Assembly (NCBI RefSeq): GCF_004801295.1
Contig: NZ_SSOC01000002.1
Location: forward strand, 1-64,000
From: Pseudothauera nasutitermitis
GTDB taxonomy: Bacteria; Pseudomonadota; Gammaproteobacteria; Burkholderiales; Rhodocyclaceae
Length of the DNA: 64,000 nt
Direction: 5' to 3'
Shown: positions 7,975 to 14,851 of the stretch, in pieces
How positions within the stretch are numbered: the first letter of the stretch is position 1
Layout: each line of letters opens with the position of its first letter
The notes under the pieces: generated by a model
What the model was told of the DNA's origin: nothing
Database searches by the model: none
The model's input: the letters and a program-made list of their open reading frames with translations, nothing else
Position numbers and translations under genes: made by a program

Positions 7975-9069
7975 ATGCCTTCCATCTTCGTCAAGGACGA
8001 CCTGCGCGCGTCCGTCGAGGCCGCCACCGGCGGCAAAGTCACGGTGCTTTACACCGCCAGCGGCCAGCCCTCGTACATGAACGTCATCCCCAAGTTCAAC
8101 CTGGAAGACATCGACGCGGGCCTGGGTTCCGGTGTGCATCCGGCGTTCATCGTCGGCGGCGTCGAGAAGTCCGAGCTGTTCATCGGCACCTACCAGGGCA
8201 TCAACAAGAACGGCGAGTTCCTGAGCTTGCCGGGCGTCGATCCCACCGTGTCGCAGAACTTCGACTACTTCGCCAACCTGGCGCGCGCCAACGGCCCCGG
8301 CTGGCACGCCATCAGCAGCATCGAGTTCACGGCGCTGGCGCTGTGGTGCTGGAAGAACGGCTACATGCCGCGCGGCAACAGCAACTACGGCCGCTCCAGC
8401 GATGCCACCTGGGAAACCGGCCGGCGCGTCGATGGCGGCACCCCCGGCGATACCTCGACCGGCGGCCGCACGCTGACCGGCTCCGGCCCGGTGAGCTGGC
8501 GCCACGACAACAGCGTGGGCGGAATCGCTGACCTGTGCGGCAACATCTGGGAATGGTCGCCGGGCCTGCGCGTGGTGGCCGGTGAAATCCAGGTCATCGC
8601 CAACAATGACGCGGCGCTGAATGCCACCGACCTGGGCGCCACGTCCTCGGCCTGGAAGGCCATCGACGGCGATACCGGCCTGCTCATCAACCCGACCTTC
8701 ACCGGCACCATCGCCGGCGGCGACTACGTGCCGACCACGCCGAAGTCCGTCCGCTACAACACGTCGGGCACCGCGAACTACACGCTGGTTCGCGCCTCGG
8801 GCCAGTCCTTCGAGGGTATGACCAACCCCGGCGCGACGCCGGTGTCGGCCGCCGCGCTGACCGTGCTGAAGAAGTACGGCCTGTACCCGGTGGCGAACAC
8901 GGGCCTGGGCGGCGATGGCTTCTACCTGAACGTGGAAGGCGAACGGCTGGCGATCCGTGGCGGCAACTGGGGCCGCGCCGCCATCTCGGGCGTGTTCGCG
9001 CTGCACCTGGCCAGCGCTCGGTCGAGCGCGGACACGAGCATCGGCTCCCGCCCCGCTTTTGTGCTCTGA
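7975..9069 (+). CDS. DGR target: variable receptor-binding protein with C-type lectin/FGE-like fold
   Basis: 364 residues, ATG at 7975 with an AGGAG site about 10 nt upstream. The C-terminal half contains signatures of formylglycine-generating-enzyme/C-type-lectin folds used by DGR targets: GGIADLCGNIWEWSPG (182-197) and, at the end, IRGGNW (327-332) and SIGSRPA (355-361). Codons 323-361 form the variable repeat. Compared with TR1, ten residues differ (E323, G333, R334, H344, A346, S347, S351, A352, D353, S355), and eight of these are Asn in the template. Known role of the family: host receptor recognition at the fibre tip. The gene sits at the end of the tail operon just before the retroelement. 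The N-terminal 100 residues probably dock to the fibre (inference). Confidence 0.9.
   Translation: MPSIFVKDDLRASVEAATGGKVTVLYTASGQPSYMNVIPKFNLEDIDAGLGSGVHPAFIVGGVEKSELFIGTYQGINKNGEFLSLPGVDPTVSQNFDYFANLARANGPGWHAISSIEFTALALWCWKNGYMPRGNSNYGRSSDATWETGRRVDGGTPGDTSTGGRTLTGSGPVSWRHDNSVGGIADLCGNIWEWSPGLRVVAGEIQVIANNDAALNATDLGATSSAWKAIDGDTGLLINPTFTGTIAGGDYVPTTPKSVRYNTSGTANYTLVRASGQSFEGMTNPGATPVSAAALTVLKKYGLYPVANTGLGGDGFYLNVEGERLAIRGGNWGRAAISGVFALHLASARSSADTSIGSRPAFVL
8941..9057 (+). repeat. Variable repeat (VR) of the DGR
   Basis: 117 bp at the 3' end of the target gene, aligned without gaps to 10113-10229 at a constant offset of 1172. By my count 104 positions are identical and 13 differ; all 13 are adenines in the template (10 A to G, 3 A to C). 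All 91 non-adenine template positions are conserved. The 3' edge is a GC-rich invariant segment (about 9040-9057) that should act as the initiation-of-mutagenic-homing site. After 9057 the copies diverge (TTTGTG against CTTGGG). The left edge is blurred: 8940 is C against template A, 8939 matches. Confidence 0.97.
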
Positions 9070-9091
9070 AATCTGGGGCGTGTCATCTGAT

Positions 9092-9113
9092 GGGGTGGGC
9101 GATAGCCCACCCC
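9092..9113 (+). other. Hairpin/cruciform downstream of the VR (DGR target-recognition element)
   Basis: GGGGTGGGC at 9092-9100, GATA loop at 9101-9104 and GCCCACCCC at 9105-9113 form a perfect 9-bp stem with a 4-nt loop, 22 nt after the target stop codon. Published work on the Bordetella phage DGR describes a hairpin of this size and loop length just downstream of the VR that is needed for efficient homing. The position and shape fit that role. There is no T-run after it, which argues against a simple terminator. Confidence 0.8.
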
Positions 9114-9150
9114 TCGGGCCTCTCCAAGAAAACCGCTCAGGGAATCCAAG

Positions 9151-9744
9151 ATGAACGAAACGAACTTCGAGCACGCCATCTACGCCGTGCTCCTGCAAAT
9201 CGCGGTGGGCGTGCTCACCGGCAACTGGTGGATTGGCGCCGCCGCTGGCGTCTTCTTCTTCCTCGGCCGCGAGCACGCGCAGTTCGAGCGCAAGCTGGCC
9301 GTCGCCGGCGGCACCGTCGGCACGCTCAACCCGCTGGCCGGGTTCCAGCTCTGGAAGTGGAGCCTCGACAGCCAGCTCGACCTGGCGTTTCCCGTCGCGG
9401 CGACGCTGCTGGTGGCCCTCGGCTGGCACCTCGGCGTGAGCGTGCCCTTCGTAGTGCTGTTCTCGGCCCTGGTGCTGCTGAACGTCGCCGACGCGGTGCT
9501 CACGGTGCGCGTGCTGGATGCCGGCGGCCGCGAGCTGAACCCCGTCATGGCGAAGGCCATGAGCTGGATTGGCGTGGTGCCGGCGCTGGTGGTCGTGAAG
9601 GTCGTTGCTCTCGCGGCGTTCTACGTCGGCCTGGGCGTGCAGGCGCCGGATTGGGTCTATACGCCCCACGTCACAGCGGGCCTGTGCGGCTTCTATGGCT
9701 TGGTCGTCTGCAACAACTGGCGGCTGGTGGCCGCGCAGGCGTGA
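9151..9744 (+). CDS. Integral membrane protein between VR and avd, DUF5658-like motif
   Basis: 197 residues with several hydrophobic segments, probably five or six membrane helices. The N-terminal third (EHAIYAVLLQIAVGVLTGNWW, then FFFLGREHAQFE) is a short helical module I associate with phage-encoded membrane proteins. The C-terminal half carries ADAVLTVRVLDAGGRELNPVM, resembling DUF5658-type proteins. It has no recognisable enzyme motif and is too long for a typical holin, although a lysis or membrane role is possible. Its TGA overlaps the GTG start of avd1 (GTGA), so it is translationally coupled to the retroelement, which is unusual for a DGR cassette. Confidence 0.7.
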   Translation: MNETNFEHAIYAVLLQIAVGVLTGNWWIGAAAGVFFFLGREHAQFERKLAVAGGTVGTLNPLAGFQLWKWSLDSQLDLAFPVAATLLVALGWHLGVSVPFVVLFSALVLLNVADAVLTVRVLDAGGRELNPVMAKAMSWIGVVPALVVVKVVALAAFYVGLGVQAPDWVYTPHVTAGLCGFYGLVVCNNWRLVAAQA

Positions 9745-10112
9745 CGCGGCCAGTCCAGAGCGACCTACTGATTCGGCAGAAATGCGAGGCAATGATCGAG
9801 TACGGCCACACGGCCGTCAGGCAGTTTCCCAAGATGGAGCGGCACGTCCTCGGCGCGGAGATTCGCGCCACGATGTGGGCGGTGCTTCGGTTGATCGTGG
9901 TGTGCAACAAGCGATACCACAAGAAGACCACGCTTCAGGACTTGGACGCCGAACTCGACCTGCTGCGCTCGCAGGTGCGGATGGCGAAGAACATGGGCTA
10001 CCTCGACTTCAAGAAGTATGAGCACTGGTCGCGCTTGAACGACGAAATCGGCCGGATGGTAGGCGGTTGGGTCAAAGCATTTGCCGGAGACGGCAATGGG
10101 GGTGCGCGTTGA
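9741..10112 (+). CDS. avd: DGR accessory variability determinant 1 (Avd)
   Basis: 123 residues if started at the GTG of 9741 that overlaps the upstream TGA; an internal ATG at codon 18 is less likely because the family is about 110-130 residues long. The protein is almost entirely helical and basic, with AVRQFPKMERHVLGAEIR and a C-terminal NEIGRMVGGW-like segment (NDEIGRMVGGWVK), as in Avd/four-helix-bundle proteins. Known role: a pentameric helical bundle that binds the reverse transcriptase and template RNA during mutagenic cDNA synthesis. The TR1 starts directly at its stop codon. About half of the motif positions are shared with avd2 at 11466. Confidence 0.88.
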   Translation: MTRPVQSDLLIRQKCEAMIEYGHTAVRQFPKMERHVLGAEIRATMWAVLRLIVVCNKRYHKKTTLQDLDAELDLLRSQVRMAKNMGYLDFKKYEHWSRLNDEIGRMVGGWVKAFAGDGNGGAR

Positions 10113-10229
10113 AAACGGCTGGCGATCCGTGGCGGCAACTGGAACAACGCCGCCATCTCGGGCGTGTTCGCGCTGAACCTGAACAACGCTCGGTCGAACA
10201 CGAACACGAACATCGGCTCCCGCCCCGCT
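10113..10229 (+). repeat. Template repeat 1 (TR1) of the DGR
   Basis: 117-bp non-coding template for the VR. It begins immediately after the avd1 stop and is, by chance or history, in frame with avd1. It holds 26 adenines on the + strand, mostly in AAC codon positions when read in the target frame (nine AAC triplets). Half of the adenines differ in the present VR. AAC is the classic DGR choice because A-randomisation of AAC yields many residues but no stop codon. The downstream 175 nt to RT1 is probably part of the same structural RNA. Confidence 0.96.
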
Positions 10230-10404
10230 CTTGGGGAAAGTCAGGAACGGCAGGCCCACGGGCCTGACGGCAGCACACCCTCAAAAGGACGCGCATCCCC
10301 CGGCCACGGGAAACCTGAAGCCGGAAGATTGAACAGGCGGCCCGAACCAGTAGCCCGATTGGGCGACCGTTCGCAGCCGCCGCCCTTCGGGGTCTTGGGT
10401 TTAT
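10230..10404 (+). ncRNA. Probable DGR RNA spacer downstream of TR1
   Basis: No open reading frame of interest lies here. In the Bordetella phage DGR, about 140 nt 3' of the TR are needed in the template RNA to prime and position cDNA synthesis. This 175-nt stretch has the right place and size. No secondary structure was computed. The corresponding gap in the second cassette (about 11952-12117) is of similar length. Confidence 0.5.
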
Positions 10405-11469
10405 ATGGCGAAGACGTACAACAATCTCTACCCGGACATTTACAGTTTCGAGTCCCTTCACGCGGCCTACATGCTCGCCCGGCGTGGCAAGCGAGATAGG
10501 CGCGAAGTCCAGAAGTTCGAGCAAGACCTGGAAGGCAACCTGATTCAGCTCCAGAACGAGCTTATCTGGGGCATGTACCAGACGGGGCACTACCGCCAGT
10601 TCACTGTCAGCGAGCCGAAGGAACGCCTCGTCGCCGCGCTGCCGTTCCGCGACCGCGTGCTCCAGCACTCGCTGGTGTCGGTGATCGAACCGCTTTGGGA
10701 GCGTCGATTCATTTTCGACAGCTATGCCTGCCGGCCGGGCAAGGGCACCCACAAGGGCGCCGACCGCGCCGAGGCCATGCTTCGCAAGGTGAAGCGCGAG
10801 CACGGCCATGTGTATGTGCTCAAGGCCGACATCTCCAAGTTCTTCTACAGCATCGACCACGGCGTGATGAAGTCGCTGGTGCGCCGGCGCATCCGGTGCC
10901 GCCGCACGCTGAAGCTGATCGACGGCATCATCGACTCGACGGCCACGCCAGGCGACCCGCACCCCGTCGGCCTGCCCATCGGCAACCTGACCTCGCAACT
11001 GTTCGCCAACGTGTATTTGAACGAGCTGGACGAGTTCGTGAAGCATGTGCTGCGGGAGAAGAACTACCTGCGCTACATGGATGACTTCCTGATCGTGCAT
11101 CACGACAAGGCTCACCTGCACCGCATCCGCGCCCAGATCGAGCGGTTCCTGTGGGAGCGCCTGCGGCTCAAGACGAACGCCAAGACCCAGGTGTTCCCCG
11201 TCGGCGAGCGGTTCGGCCGCGCCGTGGATTTCCTGGGCTACAGGATATGGACGACGCACCGGCGCATCAGGAGAAGCTCGATTTCGCGCATCACCCGCAC
11301 GCTCAAGCGCCTGCGCAGGCAGTACGCGGCCGGCAAGATCGACCTCTCGAAGATCAGGGAATCGGTCATGTCGTGGATAGCGCACGCGAGCCATGCGGAA
11401 ACCTACGGCCTGCGCCGCAAGCTGCTGGCCAGCACCCCCTTCACGCGCGGGGAGGGCCGGCCCCAATGA
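10405..11469 (+). CDS. DGR reverse transcriptase 1
   Basis: 354 residues, ATG at 10405. Reverse-transcriptase motifs are intact: LKADISKFFYSID (139-151, catalytic Asp in palm motif A), PIGNLTSQ (191-198, the DGR-type fingers/palm motif replacing the QG box of other RTs), YMDDF (224-228, two catalytic Asp) and FLGYRI (276-281). There is no maturase, endonuclease or retron-type C-terminal domain, in line with compact DGR enzymes. Known role: reverse transcribes TR RNA with errors at adenines, with Avd. Its TGA overlaps the avd2 ATG (ATGA), linking both cassettes in one transcript. Confidence 0.95.
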   Translation: MAKTYNNLYPDIYSFESLHAAYMLARRGKRDRREVQKFEQDLEGNLIQLQNELIWGMYQTGHYRQFTVSEPKERLVAALPFRDRVLQHSLVSVIEPLWERRFIFDSYACRPGKGTHKGADRAEAMLRKVKREHGHVYVLKADISKFFYSIDHGVMKSLVRRRIRCRRTLKLIDGIIDSTATPGDPHPVGLPIGNLTSQLFANVYLNELDEFVKHVLREKNYLRYMDDFLIVHHDKAHLHRIRAQIERFLWERLRLKTNAKTQVFPVGERFGRAVDFLGYRIWTTHRRIRRSSISRITRTLKRLRRQYAAGKIDLSKIRESVMSWIAHASHAETYGLRRKLLASTPFTRGEGRPQ

Positions 11470-11816
11470 GCGACGCCCACCTGGCGCTGATGACGAAATT
11501 GGAGGAATTGGACGCCTACACCCACACGGTGCTGCACCAGTTCCCCAAGCTCGAACGGCATCTGCTGTGCGCCGAGATGCGCGGCACCATGAACAGGGTG
11601 ATTCGCCAGGTCGTGGTGGCGTGGAAGCGCAGGCAGAAGTCCGCCGCGCTGTTCGACCTGGACGTGGAAATCGAGGTGTTTCGGGGCCTCATCCGCAAGG
11701 CCCACCGGCTGGGCTACATCAACACGCACCGGCTGGAAGTCTGGATGCGGCACACGAACGAGATAGGCCGCATGGTAGGGGCCTGGATTAAGAACGAGGG
11801 AGGCAAGGCCATGTAG
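11466..11816 (+). CDS. avd: DGR accessory variability determinant 2 (Avd), second cassette
   Basis: 116 residues, ATG at 11466 overlapping the RT1 stop. The sequence is helical and basic, and clearly homologous to avd1: HQFPKLERHLLCAEMRGTM aligns with RQFPKMERHVLGAEIRATM, and NEIGRMVGAWIK aligns with DEIGRMVGGWVK. The middle part is much diverged, so the copy is not a recent duplicate. It probably serves RT2 and TR2, but cross-use with RT1 cannot be excluded. The next element, TR2, begins within about 25 nt of its stop. Confidence 0.88.
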   Translation: MSDAHLALMTKLEELDAYTHTVLHQFPKLERHLLCAEMRGTMNRVIRQVVVAWKRRQKSAALFDLDVEIEVFRGLIRKAHRLGYINTHRLEVWMRHTNEIGRMVGAWIKNEGGKAM

Positions 11817-11840
11817 CGCGCCGCTCTCCCAAGCGATGGG

Positions 11841-11951
11841 GCAGAGGCTTACTCCGGCGGCAATTGGGGCAACGGCCAGAACGCCGGCGCCTTCCATCTC
11901 AACGTCAACAACGACGCGGAGTTCTCGAACTCCAACATCGGTGGCCGCCTC
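11841..11951 (+). repeat. Template repeat 2 (TR2), orphan in this window
   Basis: Read in the avd2 frame, the segment encodes AYSGGNWGNGQNAGAFHLN, then VNNDAEFSNSNIGGRL. This is the typical DGR template pattern (GGNW, AxxF-L-N, SNSNIG) and matches the layout of TR1 and the target VR. Eight Asn codons, seven AAC and one AAT, fall between 11862 and 11936. It is followed by stop-free but meaningless sequence and is not part of a gene with a start. DNA identity to the VR at 8941 is far too low for it to be its template. No second VR was found, so boundaries are estimates. Confidence 0.75.
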
Positions 11952-12117
11952 GCAAACGACATTGCCAGAAGGCGGGCGGTTCAAGCGGCCACCGTCCAGT
12001 GCATTTCCTTTGGGGCCTGTGTCCTGACCATGCTGTCGAAGATGAACAGGGCGCCACGGCAAGTACCCGGCACGCCGGCGAACGTGGTGGCGCCCGACCA
12101 CCCCCAACAGGAACCCC

Positions 12118-13191
12118 ATGCCGAAGACCATCAGCGGCCTATGGCCGAGCATCACCCAATTCGACAACATCTACCGCGCCTATCTTGAGGCGCGCCGCAG
12201 CAAGCGGTATCGACCCGACGTGCTGCGCTTCTCCGAAAGCCTGGAAGACAACCTTTTCGCGCTCCAGGCGGCCATGATCGAGAAAACCTGGACGCCCGGC
12301 CCGCAGCGCGAGTTCATCGTGCGCGAGCCGAAGCTGCGCGCCATCCAGGCGCCGCCGTTCGCTGATCGCGTGGTACATCACGCCCTGGTGGCCGTTGTCG
12401 GCCCGCACTTCGAGCGGCGGTTCATTTCCGATTCGTTCGCCTGCCGCGAGGGTAAGGGAACCCAGGCCGCCGTGGCGCGCGTGCAGCACTTCCTGCGCGT
12501 CGCCAAGCGCAACCACGGCGACGACCTCTACGTGCTGAAGGCGGACATCAGCAAGTATTTCGCCAGCATCCGCCACGACGTGCTCATGCGCGAGGTGGAG
12601 CGGGTCATTTTCGACCCGGACGTGCTCTGGCTGTGGCGCCGCATCATCGCTGGCTACGGGCACGAGAACGGCGTGGGCCTGCCCGTGGGCGCGCTGACCA
12701 GTCAGCTCGGGGCCAACGTCATGCTGAACCGGCTCGATCACATCGCCAAGGACGACCTCGGGCTGCGGCACTACGTCCGGTACATGGACGACTTCATCGC
12801 CATCCTGCCGAACAAGGCCGCCGCGCAGCAGGCCATGCAGACCCTGGGCGAGACGGTGCGCGAGCTGGGCTTGTGGCTGAACCCGAAGACGGCAGTTCAT
12901 CCCTGGCAGCGCGGCATTGACTTTTGCGGCTACCGCATCTGGCCCACCCATGTGCTGCCGCGCAAGAGGAACATCAAGCGGGCGCGGGCCGACTTCAGGG
13001 AACTGGCGAGCCAGTTCTACCACGGGGAGGTCGATCTTGAGCACGTCCGCCAGCGGGTGATGTCCTTCTTGGCCTATGCCAAGCATTGCAACGCCCAGCG
13101 GACGGTCGAGGGCGTGCTCGGCGACCTTGTGCTGGTGCCCGGCCTGCGCGACATCGCCGAGAAGGCATCAGGCATTCCCATGACGCCGTAG
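12118..13191 (+). CDS. DGR reverse transcriptase 2, second cassette
   Basis: 357 residues, ATG at 12118. The RT core is intact: LKADISKYFASI (140-151), PVGALTSQ (189-196, DGR-type motif with Ala instead of the usual Asn), RYMDDF (221-226) and FCGYRIW (269-275). It is collinear with RT1 over its whole length but strongly diverged, so the two represent different DGR lineages or an old duplication. With all catalytic Asp present it should be active. It lies about 165 nt after TR2, matching the TR1-RT1 spacing. It is the last phage gene before the chromosomal junction. Confidence 0.93.
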   Translation: MPKTISGLWPSITQFDNIYRAYLEARRSKRYRPDVLRFSESLEDNLFALQAAMIEKTWTPGPQREFIVREPKLRAIQAPPFADRVVHHALVAVVGPHFERRFISDSFACREGKGTQAAVARVQHFLRVAKRNHGDDLYVLKADISKYFASIRHDVLMREVERVIFDPDVLWLWRRIIAGYGHENGVGLPVGALTSQLGANVMLNRLDHIAKDDLGLRHYVRYMDDFIAILPNKAAAQQAMQTLGETVRELGLWLNPKTAVHPWQRGIDFCGYRIWPTHVLPRKRNIKRARADFRELASQFYHGEVDLEHVRQRVMSFLAYAKHCNAQRTVEGVLGDLVLVPGLRDIAEKASGIPMTP

Positions 13192-13362
13192 CGTAACTTT
13201 TGGCGTAACTCGTTTTTTAAATTGTTGATTTTAAAGGGCCATAGACCCGTGCATCATCGGCGTGTGTTGCGCCAGTGCTGCCTGGCCGAGGTTTGCGCTA
13301 TCGCTCATCAGTCCGTTGGATCTCCGGTTTTCCCGATGTTTCGTTTAGGCATCTGTACTATT
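13191..13362. other. Prophage/chromosome junction region, AT-rich, with a short direct repeat
   Basis: The 171 bp between RT2 and the ABC transporter gene hold no gene. GCGTAACT occurs at 13191-13198 and again at 13203-13210, a 12-bp spacing, followed by T/A-rich sequence (TTTTTTAAATTG, then GATTTTAAA) that contrasts with the GC-rich surroundings. Such features are common at phage ends (integrase or transposase binding), but no att core or terminal CA/TG pair can be proven here. No convincing terminator was seen. Confidence 0.35.
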
Positions 13363-14145
13363 TTACAGCATGCTCTGCAGGAAGGCGCGCGTGCGCGGGT
13401 GGCACGGGTTGGCGAAGAATTCTCCGGCCGGGGCGTCCTCGATGAGTTCGCCCTGGTCCATGAAGATCACCCGGTTGGCGACTTCGCGGGCGAAGTTCAT
13501 CTCGTGGGTGACCACCAGCATGGTCATGTGCTCCTCGGCGAGCTGGCGCATGGTGCGCAGCACCTCGCCGGTGAGTTCGGGATCGAGGGCGGAGGTGGGT
13601 TCGTCGAACAGCATGATGTCCGGCTCCATCGCCAGCGCGCGGGCGATGGCCACGCGCTGCTTCTGCCCGCCGGAGAGCTGGGAGGGGTAGCTGGCGTGCT
13701 TCTCGGCCAGGCCGACCTTGGCGAGCAGGCGTTCGGCGGTGGGCAGGATCTGTTCGCGCCTGAGGCGCTTGACGGTGATCGGCGCCTCGATGACGTTCTG
13801 CAGCACGGTCATGTGCGGGAACAGGTTGAACTGCTGGAACACCATGCCCATCTTGCGGCAGATGCGGCGGATGTCGGCGTCGCCGACGTAGCGGCAATGG
13901 CCTTGCGCGTCGGTGTCGACCAGGGTTTCGCCCTCGATGTCGATGCGTCCGCGGTCGATGGTCTCCAGGTGGTTCAGGCAGCGCAGGAAGGTGCTCTTGC
14001 CGGAGCCGGACGGGCCGATCACGGCGATCACGTCACCCTTGCCCATGTCCAGCGAGACGCCCTTGAGCACTTCGACGTGGCCGAAGCGCTTGTGCAGGTC
14101 GCGTGCGGAGATCATCGGCGCGGCATCAGTCGTCATAGCGGGCAT
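13363..14145 (-). CDS. Polar amino-acid ABC transporter ATP-binding protein (GlnQ/HisP type)
   Basis: 260 residues. Walker [10 protein letters not shown] (44-52), Q-loop region VFQQFN, signature LSGGQKQR (157-164) and Walker B with [10 protein letters not shown] (181-190) are all present. The length and the [15 protein letters not shown] motif place it in the polar amino-acid uptake family. It overlaps the permease gene by 20 nt if started at 14145; an internal ATG ([12 protein letters not shown]) at 14115 would remove the overlap. It supplies ATP hydrolysis for the permease and binding protein encoded upstream. The substrate cannot be decided; glutamine, other polar or sulfur amino acids are possible. 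Confidence 0.93.
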   Translation of the reverse strand: MPAMTTDAAPMISARDLHKRFGHVEVLKGVSLDMGKGDVIAVIGPSGSGKSTFLRCLNHLETIDRGRIDIEGETLVDTDAQGHCRYVGDADIRRICRKMGMVFQQFNLFPHMTVLQNVIEAPITVKRLRREQILPTAERLLAKVGLAEKHASYPSQLSGGQKQRVAIARALAMEPDIMLFDEPTSALDPELTGEVLRTMRQLAEEHMTMLVVTHEMNFAREVANRVIFMDQGELIEDAPAGEFFANPCHPRTRAFLQSML

Positions 14146-14779
14146 AGCGTTTTTCCATGCGCTGGAAGATCCAGGTGAGCACCAGGGTCATGATCAGGTA
14201 GAAGGCCGCGGCGACGATGAACGGCGTGGTGGTGAAGTCGCGCTGGACGATGCCGCGCGCCACGCGCAGCAGGTCGTTGAGCGCCAGCACGTAGATCAGC
14301 GAGGTGTCCTTGACCAGGGTGATGGTCTCGTTGCTCATCGGCGGCAGGATGCGCTTGATGACCTGCGGCAGGACGATGCGGCGCATGGTCTGCGCGTAGG
14401 TGAGGCCGAGCACCCGGGCGCCCTCGTACTGGCCCTTGTTGATCGACTGGATGCCGGCGCGGAAGATTTCCGCGAAGTAGGCCGCGTAGTTGAGCGCGAA
14501 GGCGACCACGGCGGCGGGAAAATCCGGCAGCTTGATGCCGACCACCGGCACGAAGGGCAGGGCGAAGTAGATGAACAGCATCTGCAGCATCAGCGGCGTG
14601 CCGCGCATCAGCCAGATGTAGCCGTTCACCGCCGTGCTGATCGAGCGCAAGCGCGAGATGCGCAGCAGCGCCAGCACCAGCCCGAGCGGCACCGACAGCG
14701 CCAGCGTGATGAAGAACAGCTTGAGCGTGACGGTGGTGCCCTGCCACAACGGGCCGAGGAGGGAAAGCACGTAATCCAT
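14126..14779 (-). CDS. Polar amino-acid ABC transporter permease (HisM/GlnP family)
   Basis: 217 residues with about five hydrophobic segments. The N-terminal [19 protein letters not shown] and the cytoplasmic EAA loop ([22 protein letters not shown]) are diagnostic of the HisMQ permease family. Only one permease gene is present, so the channel is probably a homodimer. The gene lies between the ATPase and the binding protein gene, downstream of a terminator hairpin that should lower its expression relative to the binding protein. Confidence 0.93.
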   Translation of the reverse strand: MDYVLSLLGPLWQGTTVTLKLFFITLALSVPLGLVLALLRISRLRSISTAVNGYIWLMRGTPLMLQMLFIYFALPFVPVVGIKLPDFPAAVVAFALNYAAYFAEIFRAGIQSINKGQYEGARVLGLTYAQTMRRIVLPQVIKRILPPMSNETITLVKDTSLIYVLALNDLLRVARGIVQRDFTTTPFIVAAAFYLIMTLVLTWIFQRMEKRYARYDD

Positions 14780-14798
14780 GGGGGCGGCTCGGATAAAA

Positions 14799-14829
14799 CA
14801 AAAAAACGGCCCACCCTGGAGTGGGCCGT
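14799..14829 (-). terminator. Intrinsic terminator/attenuator inside the ABC operon
   Basis: On the minus strand, ACGGCCCAC-TCCAGG-GTGGGCCGT forms a perfect 9-bp stem with a 6-nt loop followed by a run of seven T, lying 23 nt after the binding-protein stop codon and before the permease start. This arrangement is common in ABC operons, where partial termination gives excess binding protein over membrane components. Confidence 0.88.
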
Positions 14830-14851
14830 CGTACTGCCTGGCGGGGACGGC

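Larger units (their letters stand above)
1..13210 (+). mobile_element. Prophage, right-hand part (tail genes plus double DGR)
   Basis: Every gene from the window start to 13191 runs rightwards and is either a phage tail, baseplate or fibre gene or a diversity-generating retroelement component. From 13363 the genes are ordinary chromosomal genes on the other strand. The left part of the phage (regulation, head, packaging, integration) lies outside the window, so phage type cannot be fixed. The right boundary is not marked by a tRNA or an obvious att core; I place it in the AT-rich stretch just after 13191. Whether the phage is inducible cannot be judged from this fragment. Confidence 0.85.

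Noticed and set aside
8941-9057. VR of the target as product of TR2
   Set aside because: Apart from the common GGNWG protein pattern the DNA sequences differ at many non-adenine positions, whereas TR1 matches at all non-A positions.
11836-12027. Small ORF starting ATG at 11836
   Set aside because: It reads TR2 out of the lectin frame, has Thr/Arg/Ser-rich composition without structure and is better explained as template RNA.
10405-13191. Group II intron or retron interpretation of the two reverse transcriptases
   Set aside because: No maturase or endonuclease domain, no intron domain V or msr/msd-like arrangement; GxLTSQ motifs, Avd genes and TRs identify DGRs.
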